NCBI GenBank assembly: GCA_016235805.1
Contig: JACRIY010000008.1
Coordinates: 1-64,000 of the forward strand
Reading direction: 5' to 3'
DNA: 64,000 nucleotides
Source of the DNA: Rhodocyclales bacterium
Lineage (GTDB): Bacteria > Pseudomonadota > Gammaproteobacteria > Burkholderiales > Rhodocyclaceae
The notes beneath the pieces are model-generated. The model was not told the DNA's origin and ran no database searches. It saw only the letters and a list, made by a program, of their open reading frames with translations. Numbering within the stretch: the stretch's first letter is position 1; every line of letters starts with the position of its first letter. The position numbers were made by a program, and so were the translations under genes. Below are positions 16,564-24,989 of this stretch, one piece after another.

Positions 16564-16735
16564 TTTGAGGTCCTGTCTGAACATGGAAACCGGAAATTTC
16601 ATGAGAGGCATTTAGCCACGCAGACACGACTATCGCCATGGTCGTAGGATGGGAATGACCGAGCCCTTCGACCCGGCTTGCATCAGACTTTGGTCTTAGT
16701 TCCTTGTTTGGGTCGAATGTTAAGATTCCATTTCA
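16564..16735. promoter_or_regulatory. Divergent control region between cytochrome cluster and sensor kinase
   Basis: These 172 bases separate the leftward cytochrome operon from the rightward kinase-regulator pair, so both promoters must lie here. A small inverted repeat AGAC-tttg-GTCT is at 16685-16696. I see no convincing consensus sigma-70 boxes. The region is the natural binding place for the divergently encoded NarL-type regulator. Confidence 0.5.
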
Positions 16736-18163
16736 ATGATCCATTCCCCAGTCCAGGTCGCGCCGGAAGCGTCCTCCGCGTCAAAGCCCTTCGACCGTGT
16801 CAGCTTCTCGCGCCAGTTCCACCTCGGCGCACTGGTCTGGCTGATCGTGGCAATGGTGGTGTCCGGGCTCTGGCTCAGCCGCCAGATCGAACAAAGTTCG
16901 CTCAACCGCGCCGCGGCGATCGCCGCGGTGTATGTGGAAAGCATCCTGGTGGCGCAGTTGCACAGCCGGACCCATCTGGCCCAGTTCGATGCCCAGACCC
17001 ACGCCGAACTGGACCGCGTGTTCCTGCGCGGACCGTTGCAGCGCAAGGTGGTCCGCTTCAAGTTGTGGAATACCGAAGGCATGATCGTCTACAGCAGTGA
17101 CCATGCCCAGGTCGGACGCAGCTTTCCGGTTGACGACATGTTGGCCGCGGCGCTCACGGGAAGCCTGCAGTCGCGGGTCTCCGACCTGACCGACGACGAC
17201 AACCAGCCGGAACGAGAACACTGGTCGCGGCTGCTCGAAGTCTATGTCCCGCTGCGAGCCCCCTCTTCTGGCGCAGTCATCGGCGTCGCCGAGTTCTACC
17301 ACTCGATGGAAAACCTCGGCAAGGATATCCATCAGGCCCAGCGCCGGAGCTGGATGCTGGTCAGCGTCACCACGATCGCGCTCTATCTGGCGCTGCTCGG
17401 ACTGGTGCGCCGTGCCAGCAATACCATCGTCGACCAGCGCCAGGACCTGCGCGAACAATTGCAGCAACTGCGCTCCTCGCTGGCCGAGAATCGCAGCATG
17501 CGCCTCCAGTTGCGGGAAGCCGGCGAACAGACGACCACCCTCAACGAGAAGGCCCTGCACCGGCTCGCCGCCGACCTGCACGATGGTCCGGCGCAGGACC
17601 TGTCGTTCGCGCTGCTGCGCTTCGACGACCTGGTCGCAGCCTGCGGTTGCGGCCCGTCGGGCGATCTCGACTCGATGCGCGAGGCGCTACGCCGGGCGCT
17701 CGAGGAGTTGCGCGGCATCGCCAGCGGCATCGGCATTCCCGGCATCGCCGACCTTTCGCTGGCGGCGACCCTGCGCCGCGCCGTGCTCGACTTCGAGCAC
17801 CGCACGGCGACCGCGGTCGAGGCGGAAATCGACAACACGCTCGACGGGGCGTCGATCGCAACAAAGATCACCGCCTATCGGGTGCTTCAGGAATCGCTCA
17901 ACAACGCCTGGCAGCACTCGCCCGGCAATCCACCGCAGGTGCGGGTCCGCGCCGCCGGCAGCGAGGTGAGCATCGAGGTGTTCAACGCCGGTCCCGGCTT
18001 CGATCCCGCCCAAGTCGACGCCGGCGGCCGCCTCGGCATCGCCTTCATGCGCGAACGGGTGCGCCTGCTCGGCGGCAGTTTCGAGCTCGAATCCGCCCCG
18101 GGCCAGGGCACACGCGTCCTGGTCCGCCTTCCCCTGTCGCCGGAAATGCCCGCCAATGACTGA
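16736..18163 (+). CDS. Membrane sensor histidine kinase next to the electron-transfer cluster
   Basis: A 475-residue kinase. Membrane helix 1 is at about residues 30-48 (LGALVWLIVAMVVSGLWLS); a periplasmic sensor domain of about 150 residues follows (WNTEGMIVYSSDHAQVGRSF, similar to double-Cache/LytS-type folds), then helix 2 at about 203-222. The cytoplasmic part is a coiled coil, a HisKA_3 helix with His about 282 (AADLHDGPAQDLSFALLR) and an HATPase (ESLNNAWQHS, NAGPGFD, GQGTRV). No cytochrome or CxxCH motif is seen in the sensor domain. It overlaps its regulator by eight bases. The divergent position suggests it controls the cytochrome genes. Confidence 0.9.
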   Translation: MIHSPVQVAPEASSASKPFDRVSFSRQFHLGALVWLIVAMVVSGLWLSRQIEQSSLNRAAAIAAVYVESILVAQLHSRTHLAQFDAQTHAELDRVFLRGPLQRKVVRFKLWNTEGMIVYSSDHAQVGRSFPVDDMLAAALTGSLQSRVSDLTDDDNQPEREHWSRLLEVYVPLRAPSSGAVIGVAEFYHSMENLGKDIHQAQRRSWMLVSVTTIALYLALLGLVRRASNTIVDQRQDLREQLQQLRSSLAENRSMRLQLREAGEQTTTLNEKALHRLAADLHDGPAQDLSFALLRFDDLVAACGCGPSGDLDSMREALRRALEELRGIASGIGIPGIADLSLAATLRRAVLDFEHRTATAVEAEIDNTLDGASIATKITAYRVLQESLNNAWQHSPGNPPQVRVRAAGSEVSIEVFNAGPGFDPAQVDAGGRLGIAFMRERVRLLGGSFELESAPGQGTRVLVRLPLSPEMPAND

Positions 18164-18800
18164 TCCGATCCGCATCCTGATCGTCGACGACCATCCGCTG
18201 TTTCGCGCTGGCGTCGCCCATTCGCTGGGCGTCGAGCCGGATTTCACGGTCATCGGCCAGGCCGAAAACGGCGAGGATGGCATCGATCTTGCGAAAACCT
18301 TGCGTCCCGACGTGGTGATGCTGGATGTGTCGATGCCGGGAATCGACGGCATCGCGACGGCCTCGCGCATCGCGGCGGCGCTGCCCGAAGCCCGCATCAT
18401 CATGCTCACCGTGTCGGAGAACGAGGACAGCCTCATGGCCGCGCTGAAGGCCGGTGCGCACGGCTATGTGCTCAAGGGCGTGTCATCGATCGAACTACGC
18501 GCGATCATCCGCCGAGTGGCCGGCGGCGAGGCCTATGTCACGCCGCTGCTGGCCGGCAAGATGCTGACCGAACTCTCGCGCCCCAGCGGCCCGGCCTATC
18601 TCGAAGAACTGACCAAGCGCGAAGTCGAAGTGCTCGAACTGCTGAGCCATGGCCTCGCGAACCGGGAAATCGGCGAGCGCCTGCACCTCGCGGAAAAGAC
18701 CATCAAGCACCACATCAGCGGCATCCTGCAGAAACTTCAGGTTCGTTCGCGAACCGAAGCGGCGATCATCGCCCTCAAGCACGCGGCGCCGCAGCGCTGA
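18156..18800 (+). CDS. NarL family response regulator of the electron-transfer locus
   Basis: A 214-residue regulator: receiver domain with DDHP at 11-14, phospho-acceptor Asp57 (MLDVSMPGIDG) and Lys in VLKGVSS; LuxR-type helix-turn-helix at the end (LTKREVEVLELLSHGLANREIGERLHLAEKTIKHH). The start overlaps the kinase end, so the two are a coupled pair. It is distinct from the regulator at 696-1331. The likely target is the divergent cytochrome promoter; this is inference from position. Confidence 0.93.
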   Translation: MTDPIRILIVDDHPLFRAGVAHSLGVEPDFTVIGQAENGEDGIDLAKTLRPDVVMLDVSMPGIDGIATASRIAAALPEARIIMLTVSENEDSLMAALKAGAHGYVLKGVSSIELRAIIRRVAGGEAYVTPLLAGKMLTELSRPSGPAYLEELTKREVEVLELLSHGLANREIGERLHLAEKTIKHHISGILQKLQVRSRTEAAIIALKHAAPQR

Positions 18801-18802
18801 GG

Positions 18803-18826
18803 AAAGTCGGCGCTGGCGGGACGGTG
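18803..18826 (+). repeat. Dispersed bipartite repeat, copy 5 (intergenic)
   Basis: GAAAGTCGGCGCTGG, then cggg, then ACGGTG. It fills the 33-base gap between the convergent regulator and thioredoxin-like genes and marks the right border of the segment that separates ispD from ispF. Confidence 0.7.
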
Positions 18827-18833
18827 TACGATC

Positions 18834-19151
18834 TCAGTCCGTCGCGTCGATCCGCGCCACTGCGTTCTCAATCTCCGCAGTGTCGGCCGGACGCACCAGG
18901 CGCGCCACTTCGACGCCCTGGCGCAGGAACACCAGGGTCGGCCACAGCTTGACGCGGAAGCTGCGCCCCAGGCGACGGCCCGGTCCATCCTCGACCTTCA
19001 CATGGCGCAATCCGGGATGCGCCGCCAGTGCGGCCGCAATCAGGGGCTGGGCGCGGGCGCAATGGCCGCACCACGAGGTGCCGAATTCGACGACCAGGGG
19101 CTCCGCAATCGCGTCGATTTCCTCCCGGCTCGGTTCCACCGCGTCGTTCAT
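18834..19151 (-). CDS. Thioredoxin-family protein
   Basis: A 105-residue thioredoxin-fold protein with the redox motif WCGHC (Cys28, Cys31) and a cis-Pro segment ([12 protein letters not shown]). It has no signal peptide, so it is cytoplasmic. The ATG at 19151 overlaps the ispD stop by four bases (ATGA), showing translational coupling to ispD. A longer open frame upstream is a shadow of ispD. The partner proteins are not known. Confidence 0.9.
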   Translation of the reverse strand: MNDAVEPSREEIDAIAEPLVVEFGTSWCGHCARAQPLIAAALAAHPGLRHVKVEDGPGRRLGRSFRVKLWPTLVFLRQGVEVARLVRPADTAEIENAVARIDATD

Positions 19152-19855
19152 TGCGGCCCCCGGCTTTGCAGGATCCATTCCGCCAGTTGCAGGTCGCGCG
19201 GCCAGGTGACCTTGAGATTGCTGGCGTCGGCCGCCACCAGGCGCGGCGACAGTCCCAGCGTTTCGATGGCGCTGGCCTCGTCGGTGACGCTGGGCACGAA
19301 ATCGAGGGCGTCGAGCAGCAGGCGGTGGCGGAACATCTGCGGCGTCTGGGCCTGCCACAATCCATCGCGCGGCACCGTCTGCAGCACGTGGCCGCGTTCG
19401 TCGCCGCGCTTCAGGGTATCGGCGACCGGCACCGCGAGCAGGCCGCCGGCATCGTCGATTCCGACTTCGGCGATCAGCTTCTCGACCAGGGCGACGGTCA
19501 GGCAGGGCCGTGCCGCGTCGTGCACCAGCACCCAGTCGTCGCCGCTGGCGCCGGGTTCGGCAGCCATCGCGCGCAAGCCGCCGGTGACGCTGGCGGCACG
19601 GGTTTCGCCGCCGCAGCGCAGGACGCGCAGCTTCGGCCCCAGCGACTCCATCATCGGTCCCGGCCAGTGGCTGTCGTCCGGCGCCAGAACGACGAATACG
19701 CTCGAAATCGCCGGCGTCGCGCAAAGGGTCGCCAGCGCATGCCAGATCATCGGCCGCCCGGCCAGCGGCAGGTATTGCTTGGGCAGCGCGACGCCGCCCT
19801 GCCCGCCCATGCGTGAGCCGGAACCGGCAGCGGGAACCAGTGCGTGATATGCCAT
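19148..19855 (-). CDS. ispD: 2-C-methyl-D-erythritol 4-phosphate cytidylyltransferase
   Basis: A 235-residue IspD that joins CTP and methylerythritol phosphate in the MEP pathway. Signature features are the nucleotide-binding start [27 protein letters not shown], the LVHDAARP motif, PVADTLKR and QTPQMFR. The length is normal. It is upstream of and coupled to the thioredoxin gene; ispF, its usual neighbour, is 8.2 kb further along on the same strand. The other side diverges from the DUF4010 membrane gene across 46 bases. Confidence 0.97.
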   Translation of the reverse strand: MAYHALVPAAGSGSRMGGQGGVALPKQYLPLAGRPMIWHALATLCATPAISSVFVVLAPDDSHWPGPMMESLGPKLRVLRCGGETRAASVTGGLRAMAAEPGASGDDWVLVHDAARPCLTVALVEKLIAEVGIDDAGGLLAVPVADTLKRGDERGHVLQTVPRDGLWQAQTPQMFRHRLLLDALDFVPSVTDEASAIETLGLSPRLVAADASNLKVTWPRDLQLAEWILQSRGPQ

Positions 19856-19865
19856 ACCGCGATTC

Positions 19866-19871
19866 TATAAT
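19866..19871 (+). promoter_or_regulatory. Possible -10 box (TATAAT) for the DUF4010 gene
   Basis: A perfect TATAAT lies in the short divergent gap, 30 bases before the membrane gene start. No good -35 is present at the right distance, so this is tentative. Confidence 0.35.
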
Positions 19872-19901
19872 CAGGCTATAGGACATTGCGCGGGAAATCC
19901 C

Positions 19902-21158
19902 ATGTTCGCATCCGGCACCGAGTACGAAAGCCTGCAGGCCTTCGCCACCAGCATCGGCATTGGCTTGCTGATCGGGCTGGAGCGCGAGCGCCAGTCCGAC
20001 CTCAAGGCCGGCTTGCGCACCTTCGCCCTGGTCGGACTGCTCGGCTGCATCAGCGCCCTGCTGGCGCAACTCACGGACAGCGGCTGGATCATCGCCGCCG
20101 GCCTGTTGGCGGTGGCCGCCATGATGATCGCTGCCCATGTGTCCGACCCGCTCGACACCGGTGATCCCGGCACCACCTCGGTGGTCGCCCTGATGGTCTG
20201 CTACGCCCTGGGCGCCATGGTCTGGTACGGCCATGCCTCCGTCGCGGTGACGCTGGCGATCGCAACGACCGTGCTGCTCTACTTCAAGGCGCAGTTGCAT
20301 GGCATCTCAAAAAACATGTCGCATGTCGACCTCTTGTCGATCCTGCAGTTCGGCGTGCTGGCACTGGTGATCCTGCCGATGCTGCCCGACCGCAATTTCG
20401 GCCCCTACGACGCCCTGAACCCGCGCAACATCTGGTGGATGGTGGTGCTGATCTCCGGCGTTTCGCTGGCCGGCTACGCCGCCCTACGCATCGTTGGCGG
20501 CCGCCACGGCGCGGCGCTGATCGGAATTTTCGGCGGCATGGTCTCGTCCACCGCAACGACCATGATCTTCGCCCGCCACGCGCGAACCCATTTGGAGCTG
20601 GCACGCACCGCGATGGTGGTCATCCTGCTGGCGAACATCGTGGTGCTGGTACGCCTGTCGGTGGTTTCCTTCGCCGTCGCGCCCGAGATCGTGCCGCCGC
20701 TGGTCGCCGTGCTCGGCGGGGGCCTGGCACTGGGCCTCGGCGCCACCTTGTGGGGCTGGCGCCAGTTGCAGGGCGGCGACGCGCTGCCCTTGCCGCAGGT
20801 CGCCAACCCAACCGAAATAAAAACCGCGGTGACTTTCGGCGCCCTCTACGCCCTTGTGCTGGTGCTCTCGGCCTGGCTGCAGGACATCGCCGGCAGCCGC
20901 GGCCTCTACCTGCTGGCGCTCGCTTCGGGCCTGACCGACGTCGATGCGATTACGCTGTCCTCGCTGCGCATGTTCGGCATGGGAAAGCTGAGCGAAGCCC
21001 AGACCATTACCGCCATCACCCTGGCAACGCTTTCCAACCTCGCCTTCAAGACCGGGCTGGTGGTGGTCATCGGCGGAACGGCGCTGGCGCGCTTCACGCT
21101 GCCCGGCTTTGCCGCCATTGCCGCCGGCCTGGTCGGCGGCCTCCTGTTGATGGAGTGA
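19902..21158 (+). CDS. MgtC/SapB-DUF4010 family membrane protein
   Basis: A 418-residue inner-membrane protein with about twelve hydrophobic segments. The N-terminal part is MgtC/SapB-like (GIGLLIGLERERQSDLKAGLRTFALVGLLGCI, with the conserved RT-AL motif); the C-terminal part is DUF4010 (GLTDVDAITLSSLRMF, FKTGLVVVIGG). MgtC relatives are linked to Mg2+ limitation and acid survival, but the DUF4010 subgroup has no firm function. The gene ends two bases before the MEMO1 start, suggesting co-transcription with the AmmeMemoRadiSam genes. Confidence 0.88.
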   Translation: MFASGTEYESLQAFATSIGIGLLIGLERERQSDLKAGLRTFALVGLLGCISALLAQLTDSGWIIAAGLLAVAAMMIAAHVSDPLDTGDPGTTSVVALMVCYALGAMVWYGHASVAVTLAIATTVLLYFKAQLHGISKNMSHVDLLSILQFGVLALVILPMLPDRNFGPYDALNPRNIWWMVVLISGVSLAGYAALRIVGGRHGAALIGIFGGMVSSTATTMIFARHARTHLELARTAMVVILLANIVVLVRLSVVSFAVAPEIVPPLVAVLGGGLALGLGATLWGWRQLQGGDALPLPQVANPTEIKTAVTFGALYALVLVLSAWLQDIAGSRGLYLLALASGLTDVDAITLSSLRMFGMGKLSEAQTITAITLATLSNLAFKTGLVVVIGGTALARFTLPGFAAIAAGLVGGLLLME

Positions 21159-21160
21159 CC

Positions 21161-22534
21161 ATGACTACCACTACCACACTGCGCCCGGCGGCCGTCGCCG
21201 GCATGTTCTACCCTGGCGACCCGGATACCCTGCGCGACGAACTCGCGAGTTGCCTTGCCGGCGCCGTACCGTCGGCGCCGACTCTTGGCGCGGGGCTGCT
21301 CAAGGCCCTCATCGTCCCGCACGCGGGCTACGTCTATTCCGGCGGCACCGCCGGCCAGGCCTACGCCCTGCTCGCCCCGCTGGCCGGGCGCATCCGCCGC
21401 GTGGTGTTGCTCGGCCCCTGCCACCGCGTTTCTGTCGCCGGCCTGGCGGCGCCGACGGTGCAAGCCTTCGCCACGCCACTGGGCAGCATCGTCATCGACC
21501 GCGCAGCGATCGACGGCCTGGCCGACCTGCCGCAGGTCGTGGCCAGCGACGCCGCCCACGCCCAGGAACATTCGCTGGAAGTGCAACTGCCCTTCCTGCA
21601 GACCGTGCTCGGCTCCTTCCAGCTGGTCCCGCTGGCCGTGGGCCAGACAGGGGCTGCCGAAGTCGCCCAGGTCATCGACCGGCTCTGGGGCGGGCCGGAA
21701 ACCCTGCTCGTGATCAGCTCCGACCTGTCGCATTTCCACGCCTATGCCGAGGCGCGCAAGATCGACCACGCCACGGCGGAGCGCATCCTCGCGCTGGAAC
21801 AACTGACCAGCTTCGAGCAGGCCTGCGGCGCGTTGCCGATCAACGGTCTGCTGGCCGTGGCCCGCCGGCGCGGCCTGCGCATCGAACGCATCGCCCAGTG
21901 CAACTCCGGCGACACGGCCGGCGACAAGGGCCGCGTGGTCGGCTACGCCTCCTTCGCCCTCTACGAAGCGCCGCCGGCCGCGGTAGACGATCCCGGCCCG
22001 GCGCTGCTGGCGCGCGCGCGCAACGCCATCGCCGCGCAACTCGGACAGCCGACGCGGGCGGAACCGGCGCATCCTGGACTGGACCAGCCCGGCGCCACCT
22101 TCATCACGCTGACCCAGGGCGGGGCTTTGCGCGGCTGCATCGGCTCGCTCGAAGCGCATCGTCCGCTGGAGCAAGACGTGCGGGCCAATGCCGTCGCCGC
22201 GGCCTTCCGCGACCCGCGCTTCCCGCCGCTCAAAGCCGAGGAACTGACGCGCACCCGCGTCGAAGTCTCCCTGCTTACCGCGCCGCAACCCATGAGCTTC
22301 AGCGACGAAGCCGACGCCCTGCGCCAGTTGCGGCCGAACGTCGATGGCGTGATCTTCAGCGCCGGTCAAAAGAGGAGCACCTTCCTGCCCCAGGTCTGGG
22401 AGCAACTGCCCGACCCGCGCCAGTTCATGGCCCACCTGAAACAGAAAGCCGGCCTGCCGGCCGACTACTGGTCGCCCGAGGTCCGCCTGCAACGCTACGA
22501 GGTACGAAAATGGAAAGAAGCGCCGATCCCATAA
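21161..22534 (+). CDS. amrB: AmmeMemoRadiSam system protein: MEMO1-AMMECR1 fusion
   Basis: A 457-residue two-domain protein. Residues about 5-270 are the MEMO1 fold, related to extradiol dioxygenases (VAGMFYPGDPDTLRDEL, VPHAGYVYSGGTA, EHSLEVQLPFLQ, SSDLSHF). Residues about 285-450 are the AMMECR1 domain (GATFITLTQGGALRGCIGSLEA, DPRFPPL, EVSLLT). In many genomes these are separate genes amrB and amrA. With the downstream radical SAM gene they form the AmmeMemoRadiSam set, whose chemistry I cannot assign. It overlaps that gene by 25 bases. A diverged copy of the dispersed repeat is inside the N-terminal coding part. Confidence 0.93.
   Translation: MTTTTTLRPAAVAGMFYPGDPDTLRDELASCLAGAVPSAPTLGAGLLKALIVPHAGYVYSGGTAGQAYALLAPLAGRIRRVVLLGPCHRVSVAGLAAPTVQAFATPLGSIVIDRAAIDGLADLPQVVASDAAHAQEHSLEVQLPFLQTVLGSFQLVPLAVGQTGAAEVAQVIDRLWGGPETLLVISSDLSHFHAYAEARKIDHATAERILALEQLTSFEQACGALPINGLLAVARRRGLRIERIAQCNSGDTAGDKGRVVGYASFALYEAPPAAVDDPGPALLARARNAIAAQLGQPTRAEPAHPGLDQPGATFITLTQGGALRGCIGSLEAHRPLEQDVRANAVAAAFRDPRFPPLKAEELTRTRVEVSLLTAPQPMSFSDEADALRQLRPNVDGVIFSAGQKRSTFLPQVWEQLPDPRQFMAHLKQKAGLPADYWSPEVRLQRYEVRKWKEAPIP
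21263..21287 (-). repeat. Dispersed bipartite repeat, diverged copy 6 (inside amrB)
   Basis: Read on the minus strand this is AAGAGTCGGCGCCGA, then cggt, then ACGGCG. Three positions of the first block differ from the consensus; the four-base spacer and second block are kept. It is antisense to the gene. Confidence 0.45.
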
Positions 22535-23607
22535 GCGGAGTGCGCGGCCGCTGGTGGCACGCCTTGGACGACCGCCGCATCCAGTGCGACCTCTGCCCGC
22601 GCGATTGCAAACTGCACGAAGGCCAGCGCGGCGCCTGCTTCGTTCGTGCCATGCAGGGCGGCGAAATGCTGCTGACGACCTATGGCCGCAGTTCGGGCTT
22701 CTGCATCGATCCGATCGAGAAAAAGCCGCTCAACAATTTCTATCCCGGATCGAGCATCCTTTCCTTCGGCACCGCCGGCTGCAACCTGGCTTGCAAGTTC
22801 TGCCAGAACTGGGACATCTCCAAGTCGCGCGACATGGACCGCCTGATGGACGACGCCACGCCGGAGATGATCGCCCGCGCCGCGCAGGCGCATGGCTCGC
22901 ACAGCGTCGCCTTCACCTACAACGATCCGGTGATCTTTGCCGAGTATGCGATGGACACGGCGGACGCCTGCCACGCGCTCGGCGTCAAGACCGTCGCCGT
23001 CACCGCCGGCTACATGCACCCCGAACCCGCGCGGGAGTTCTACTCGAAGATGGACGCCGCGAATGTCGACCTCAAGGCCTTCACCGACGACTTCTACGTC
23101 AAGCTCTGCGGCGCGAAGCTGCAGCCGGTGCTCGACATCCTGGCCATGATCCACCACGAGACCGATTGCTGGCTGGAAATCACCACCCTGCTGATCCCGG
23201 GCAAGAACGACGGCGATGCCGAACTCAAGGCGCTGGCGGCCTGGGTGGCCAAGGAACTCGGACCGGACGTGCCGGTGCATTTCAGCGCCTTCCATCCCGA
23301 CTGGAAAATGAACGACATCCCCGCCACGCCGCCGGCGACCCTGGCCCGCGCGCGCAACATCGCCATGGACGCCGGACTGCGCTACGTCTACACCGGTAAC
23401 GTGCATGACAAGGCCGGCGACGCCACGCTCTGCCCCGGCTGTGGCAAGACGGTGATCCAGCGCGACTGGTACCGCATCCTCAATTACGCGCTGGACGACA
23501 CGGGACATTGCCGCCATTGCGGCAGCACCGTCGCCGGCCGCTTCGGCGCCTTCGGCCAGCCTTTCGGGTCGCGGCGCATCCCGGTGCGATTGCATGCGGG
23601 CGCCTGA
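22510..23607 (+). CDS. amrS: AmmeMemoRadiSam system radical SAM enzyme
   Basis: A 365-residue radical SAM protein. The cluster motif CxxxCxxC is CNLACKFC at residues 91-98. It is preceded by a cysteine-rich N-terminal segment (CDLCPRDCKLHEGQRGACF) and followed by a C-terminal zinc-ribbon-like tail (CPGCGK, CRHCGS). It resembles pyruvate-formate-lyase activases but belongs to the AmrS family by its partners. The start at 22510 lies inside the end of the fused MEMO1-AMMECR1 gene, so the two are coupled. The substrate is unknown. Confidence 0.93.
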   Translation: MERSADPISGVRGRWWHALDDRRIQCDLCPRDCKLHEGQRGACFVRAMQGGEMLLTTYGRSSGFCIDPIEKKPLNNFYPGSSILSFGTAGCNLACKFCQNWDISKSRDMDRLMDDATPEMIARAAQAHGSHSVAFTYNDPVIFAEYAMDTADACHALGVKTVAVTAGYMHPEPAREFYSKMDAANVDLKAFTDDFYVKLCGAKLQPVLDILAMIHHETDCWLEITTLLIPGKNDGDAELKALAAWVAKELGPDVPVHFSAFHPDWKMNDIPATPPATLARARNIAMDAGLRYVYTGNVHDKAGDATLCPGCGKTVIQRDWYRILNYALDDTGHCRHCGSTVAGRFGAFGQPFGSRRIPVRLHAGA

Positions 23608-23625
23608 ATCGGCCTGTGCCGCGCG

Positions 23626-24012
23626 ATGAACGACCGTTTCCTGCGCTACGTTCCGGCGTTTCGCATCGCCTTCGCGCTGACACTGGTCGTCGTCAGCTAT
23701 CTCGCCGTCACGCCCGTGCAGCACAAGGTGTCGCACATGTTCAGCGACAAGCTCAACCACATGGCGGCCTTCCTGGCGCTGGCCGCCCTGCTCGACTTTT
23801 CCTTCCCGCGCGAGGAATTCACCGCGACCAAGGTCGGCGGGCTGCTCGGCTACGGACTGCTGATCGAGATCGTGCAGTACTTCCTGCCCTTTCGTGAATT
23901 CTCGCTGCTGGACCTACTCGTGGATGGCCTCGGCCTGGGCGCCTATGCGCTGCTGCGTCCCCTGTGCCGCCATGTTCCCGTCCTGCGCGAACGCTGGCAA
24001 GCCGGAACCTAG
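23626..24012 (+). CDS. VanZ-like membrane protein
   Basis: A 128-residue integral membrane protein with four hydrophobic segments (AFRIAFALTLVVVSYLAVTP, LNHMAAFLALAALLDFSF, VGGLLGYGLLIEIVQYFLPF, LLDLLVDGLGLGAYALL). The pattern D-LNH-AAF and IEI-QYF--R-FS--D---D--G matches the VanZ family. The role of chromosomal VanZ-like proteins is mostly unknown. It begins 18 bases after amrS on the same strand, so it is probably in the same transcript. Confidence 0.88.
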   Translation: MNDRFLRYVPAFRIAFALTLVVVSYLAVTPVQHKVSHMFSDKLNHMAAFLALAALLDFSFPREEFTATKVGGLLGYGLLIEIVQYFLPFREFSLLDLLVDGLGLGAYALLRPLCRHVPVLRERWQAGT

Positions 24013-24098
24013 CGCTACGCTGTCGCCGGCGCAGGCAGGTGGCCTCCTGGCGTCATGAGCAAACTTTTCCAACAACCCGTCAGGACGACTTGCCGCAC

Positions 24099-24602
24099 AT
24101 GACATCGATCAGAAAACTGCTGGCGCCGGACCTGGATGCGGCGCTGTCGATCATCAACGACGCCGCCCAGGCCTATCGTGGCGTGATCCCGGCCGACAGG
24201 TGGCACGAGCCCTACATGCCACGCGATGAGCTGGAAGCCGAAATCGCGAACGGCGTCGTGTTCTGGGTCGCGGAAGACGACGGCCTGCTGTCGGGGGTGA
24301 TGGGCATTCAGGACAAGGGGGCCGTCGACCTGGTACGCCATGCCTACGTCGCGCCGACCGCGCAAAGAAAGGGCGTGGGGACGAGGCTCCTGCGTCACGT
24401 GACCAGCCTGACCAAGAAGCCCCTGTTGATCGGCACTTGGGCGGATGCGTCCTGGGCCATCGATTTCTATCTCCGCAATGGCTTTTCGCTGGTCCCGCAT
24501 ACGGACAAGGATGGCCTGCTCAGAAAATACTGGTCGATACCCGAACGGCAGGTAGCAAGTTCGGTCGTGCTGGCCGATGCGCGCTGGATGGACGCCCTGT
24601 AG
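24099..24602 (+). CDS. GNAT family N-acetyltransferase
   Basis: A 167-residue acetyltransferase. It starts with IRKLLAPDLDAALSIINDAAQAYRGVIP and carries the acetyl-CoA binding turn QRKGVGTRLL at about residue 90, then AIDFYLRNGF in the last part of the fold. The ATG at 24099 is chosen because it starts the fold; the longer upstream frame overlaps the VanZ gene. The ribosome site is weak (AGGACGA, 15 bases upstream). The substrate is not predictable. Confidence 0.85.
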   Translation: MTSIRKLLAPDLDAALSIINDAAQAYRGVIPADRWHEPYMPRDELEAEIANGVVFWVAEDDGLLSGVMGIQDKGAVDLVRHAYVAPTAQRKGVGTRLLRHVTSLTKKPLLIGTWADASWAIDFYLRNGFSLVPHTDKDGLLRKYWSIPERQVASSVVLADARWMDAL

Positions 24603-24989
24603 CCAGCCGCAGCGCAGATCGGAGCGAATCGCCAGGGGTTGGGCCGATCACTCGATCGACTGCCCGGGGTCGGCCATTCCCCATATATGGTCATTCGATT
24701 TGAATAGACGGGGAGCCGACCGCTTTGCCTGGACCTCCGGCTCCCGGCAGGCAGATCCTTGCACTCGATTGGCGCACCGGCACTCCAGATTGGGGCGCGG
24801 AACGCGACTTTCCGCGCGTGGAAATTCTTCAATATCCTGATTTCACATGAAATGAATCTGCGGCATATAACGTGCTTCGGCTCCGTGTGCCGATGGGCTC
24901 ATGCGGATCCCCGACATCGCGTCCTCGGCTACCTGTTCCGCGCAGCGGTCAGGGAAGCCCGCCACCTCATAACCCATCGGAGCAAAGCC
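24603..24989. other. Intergenic stretch of about 390 bases
   Basis: This is the longest gap in the window. It contains two perfect short palindromes: ccatatatgg at 24681-24690 and atttca-ca-tgaaat at 24840-24853, both in AT-richer patches that could hold the rhodanese promoter and operator sites. No RNA gene, terminator hairpin with T run, or supported reading frame is seen. Confidence 0.6.
24840..24853. promoter_or_regulatory. Possible operator palindrome upstream of the rhodanese gene
   Basis: ATTTCA-ca-TGAAAT is perfectly symmetrical and lies 137 bases upstream of the rhodanese start in an AT-rich patch. No regulator is assigned. Confidence 0.3.

Noticed and set aside
16736-17300. Haem-binding motif in the sensor domain of the cytochrome-linked kinase
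   Set aside because: No CxxCH is present in the periplasmic domain, so direct redox sensing by covalent haem is not supported.
24603-24989. Search of the largest gap for a tRNA, riboswitch or small RNA
   Set aside because: No cloverleaf, no TTC-loop motif and no hairpin with T run; only two short palindromes remain.
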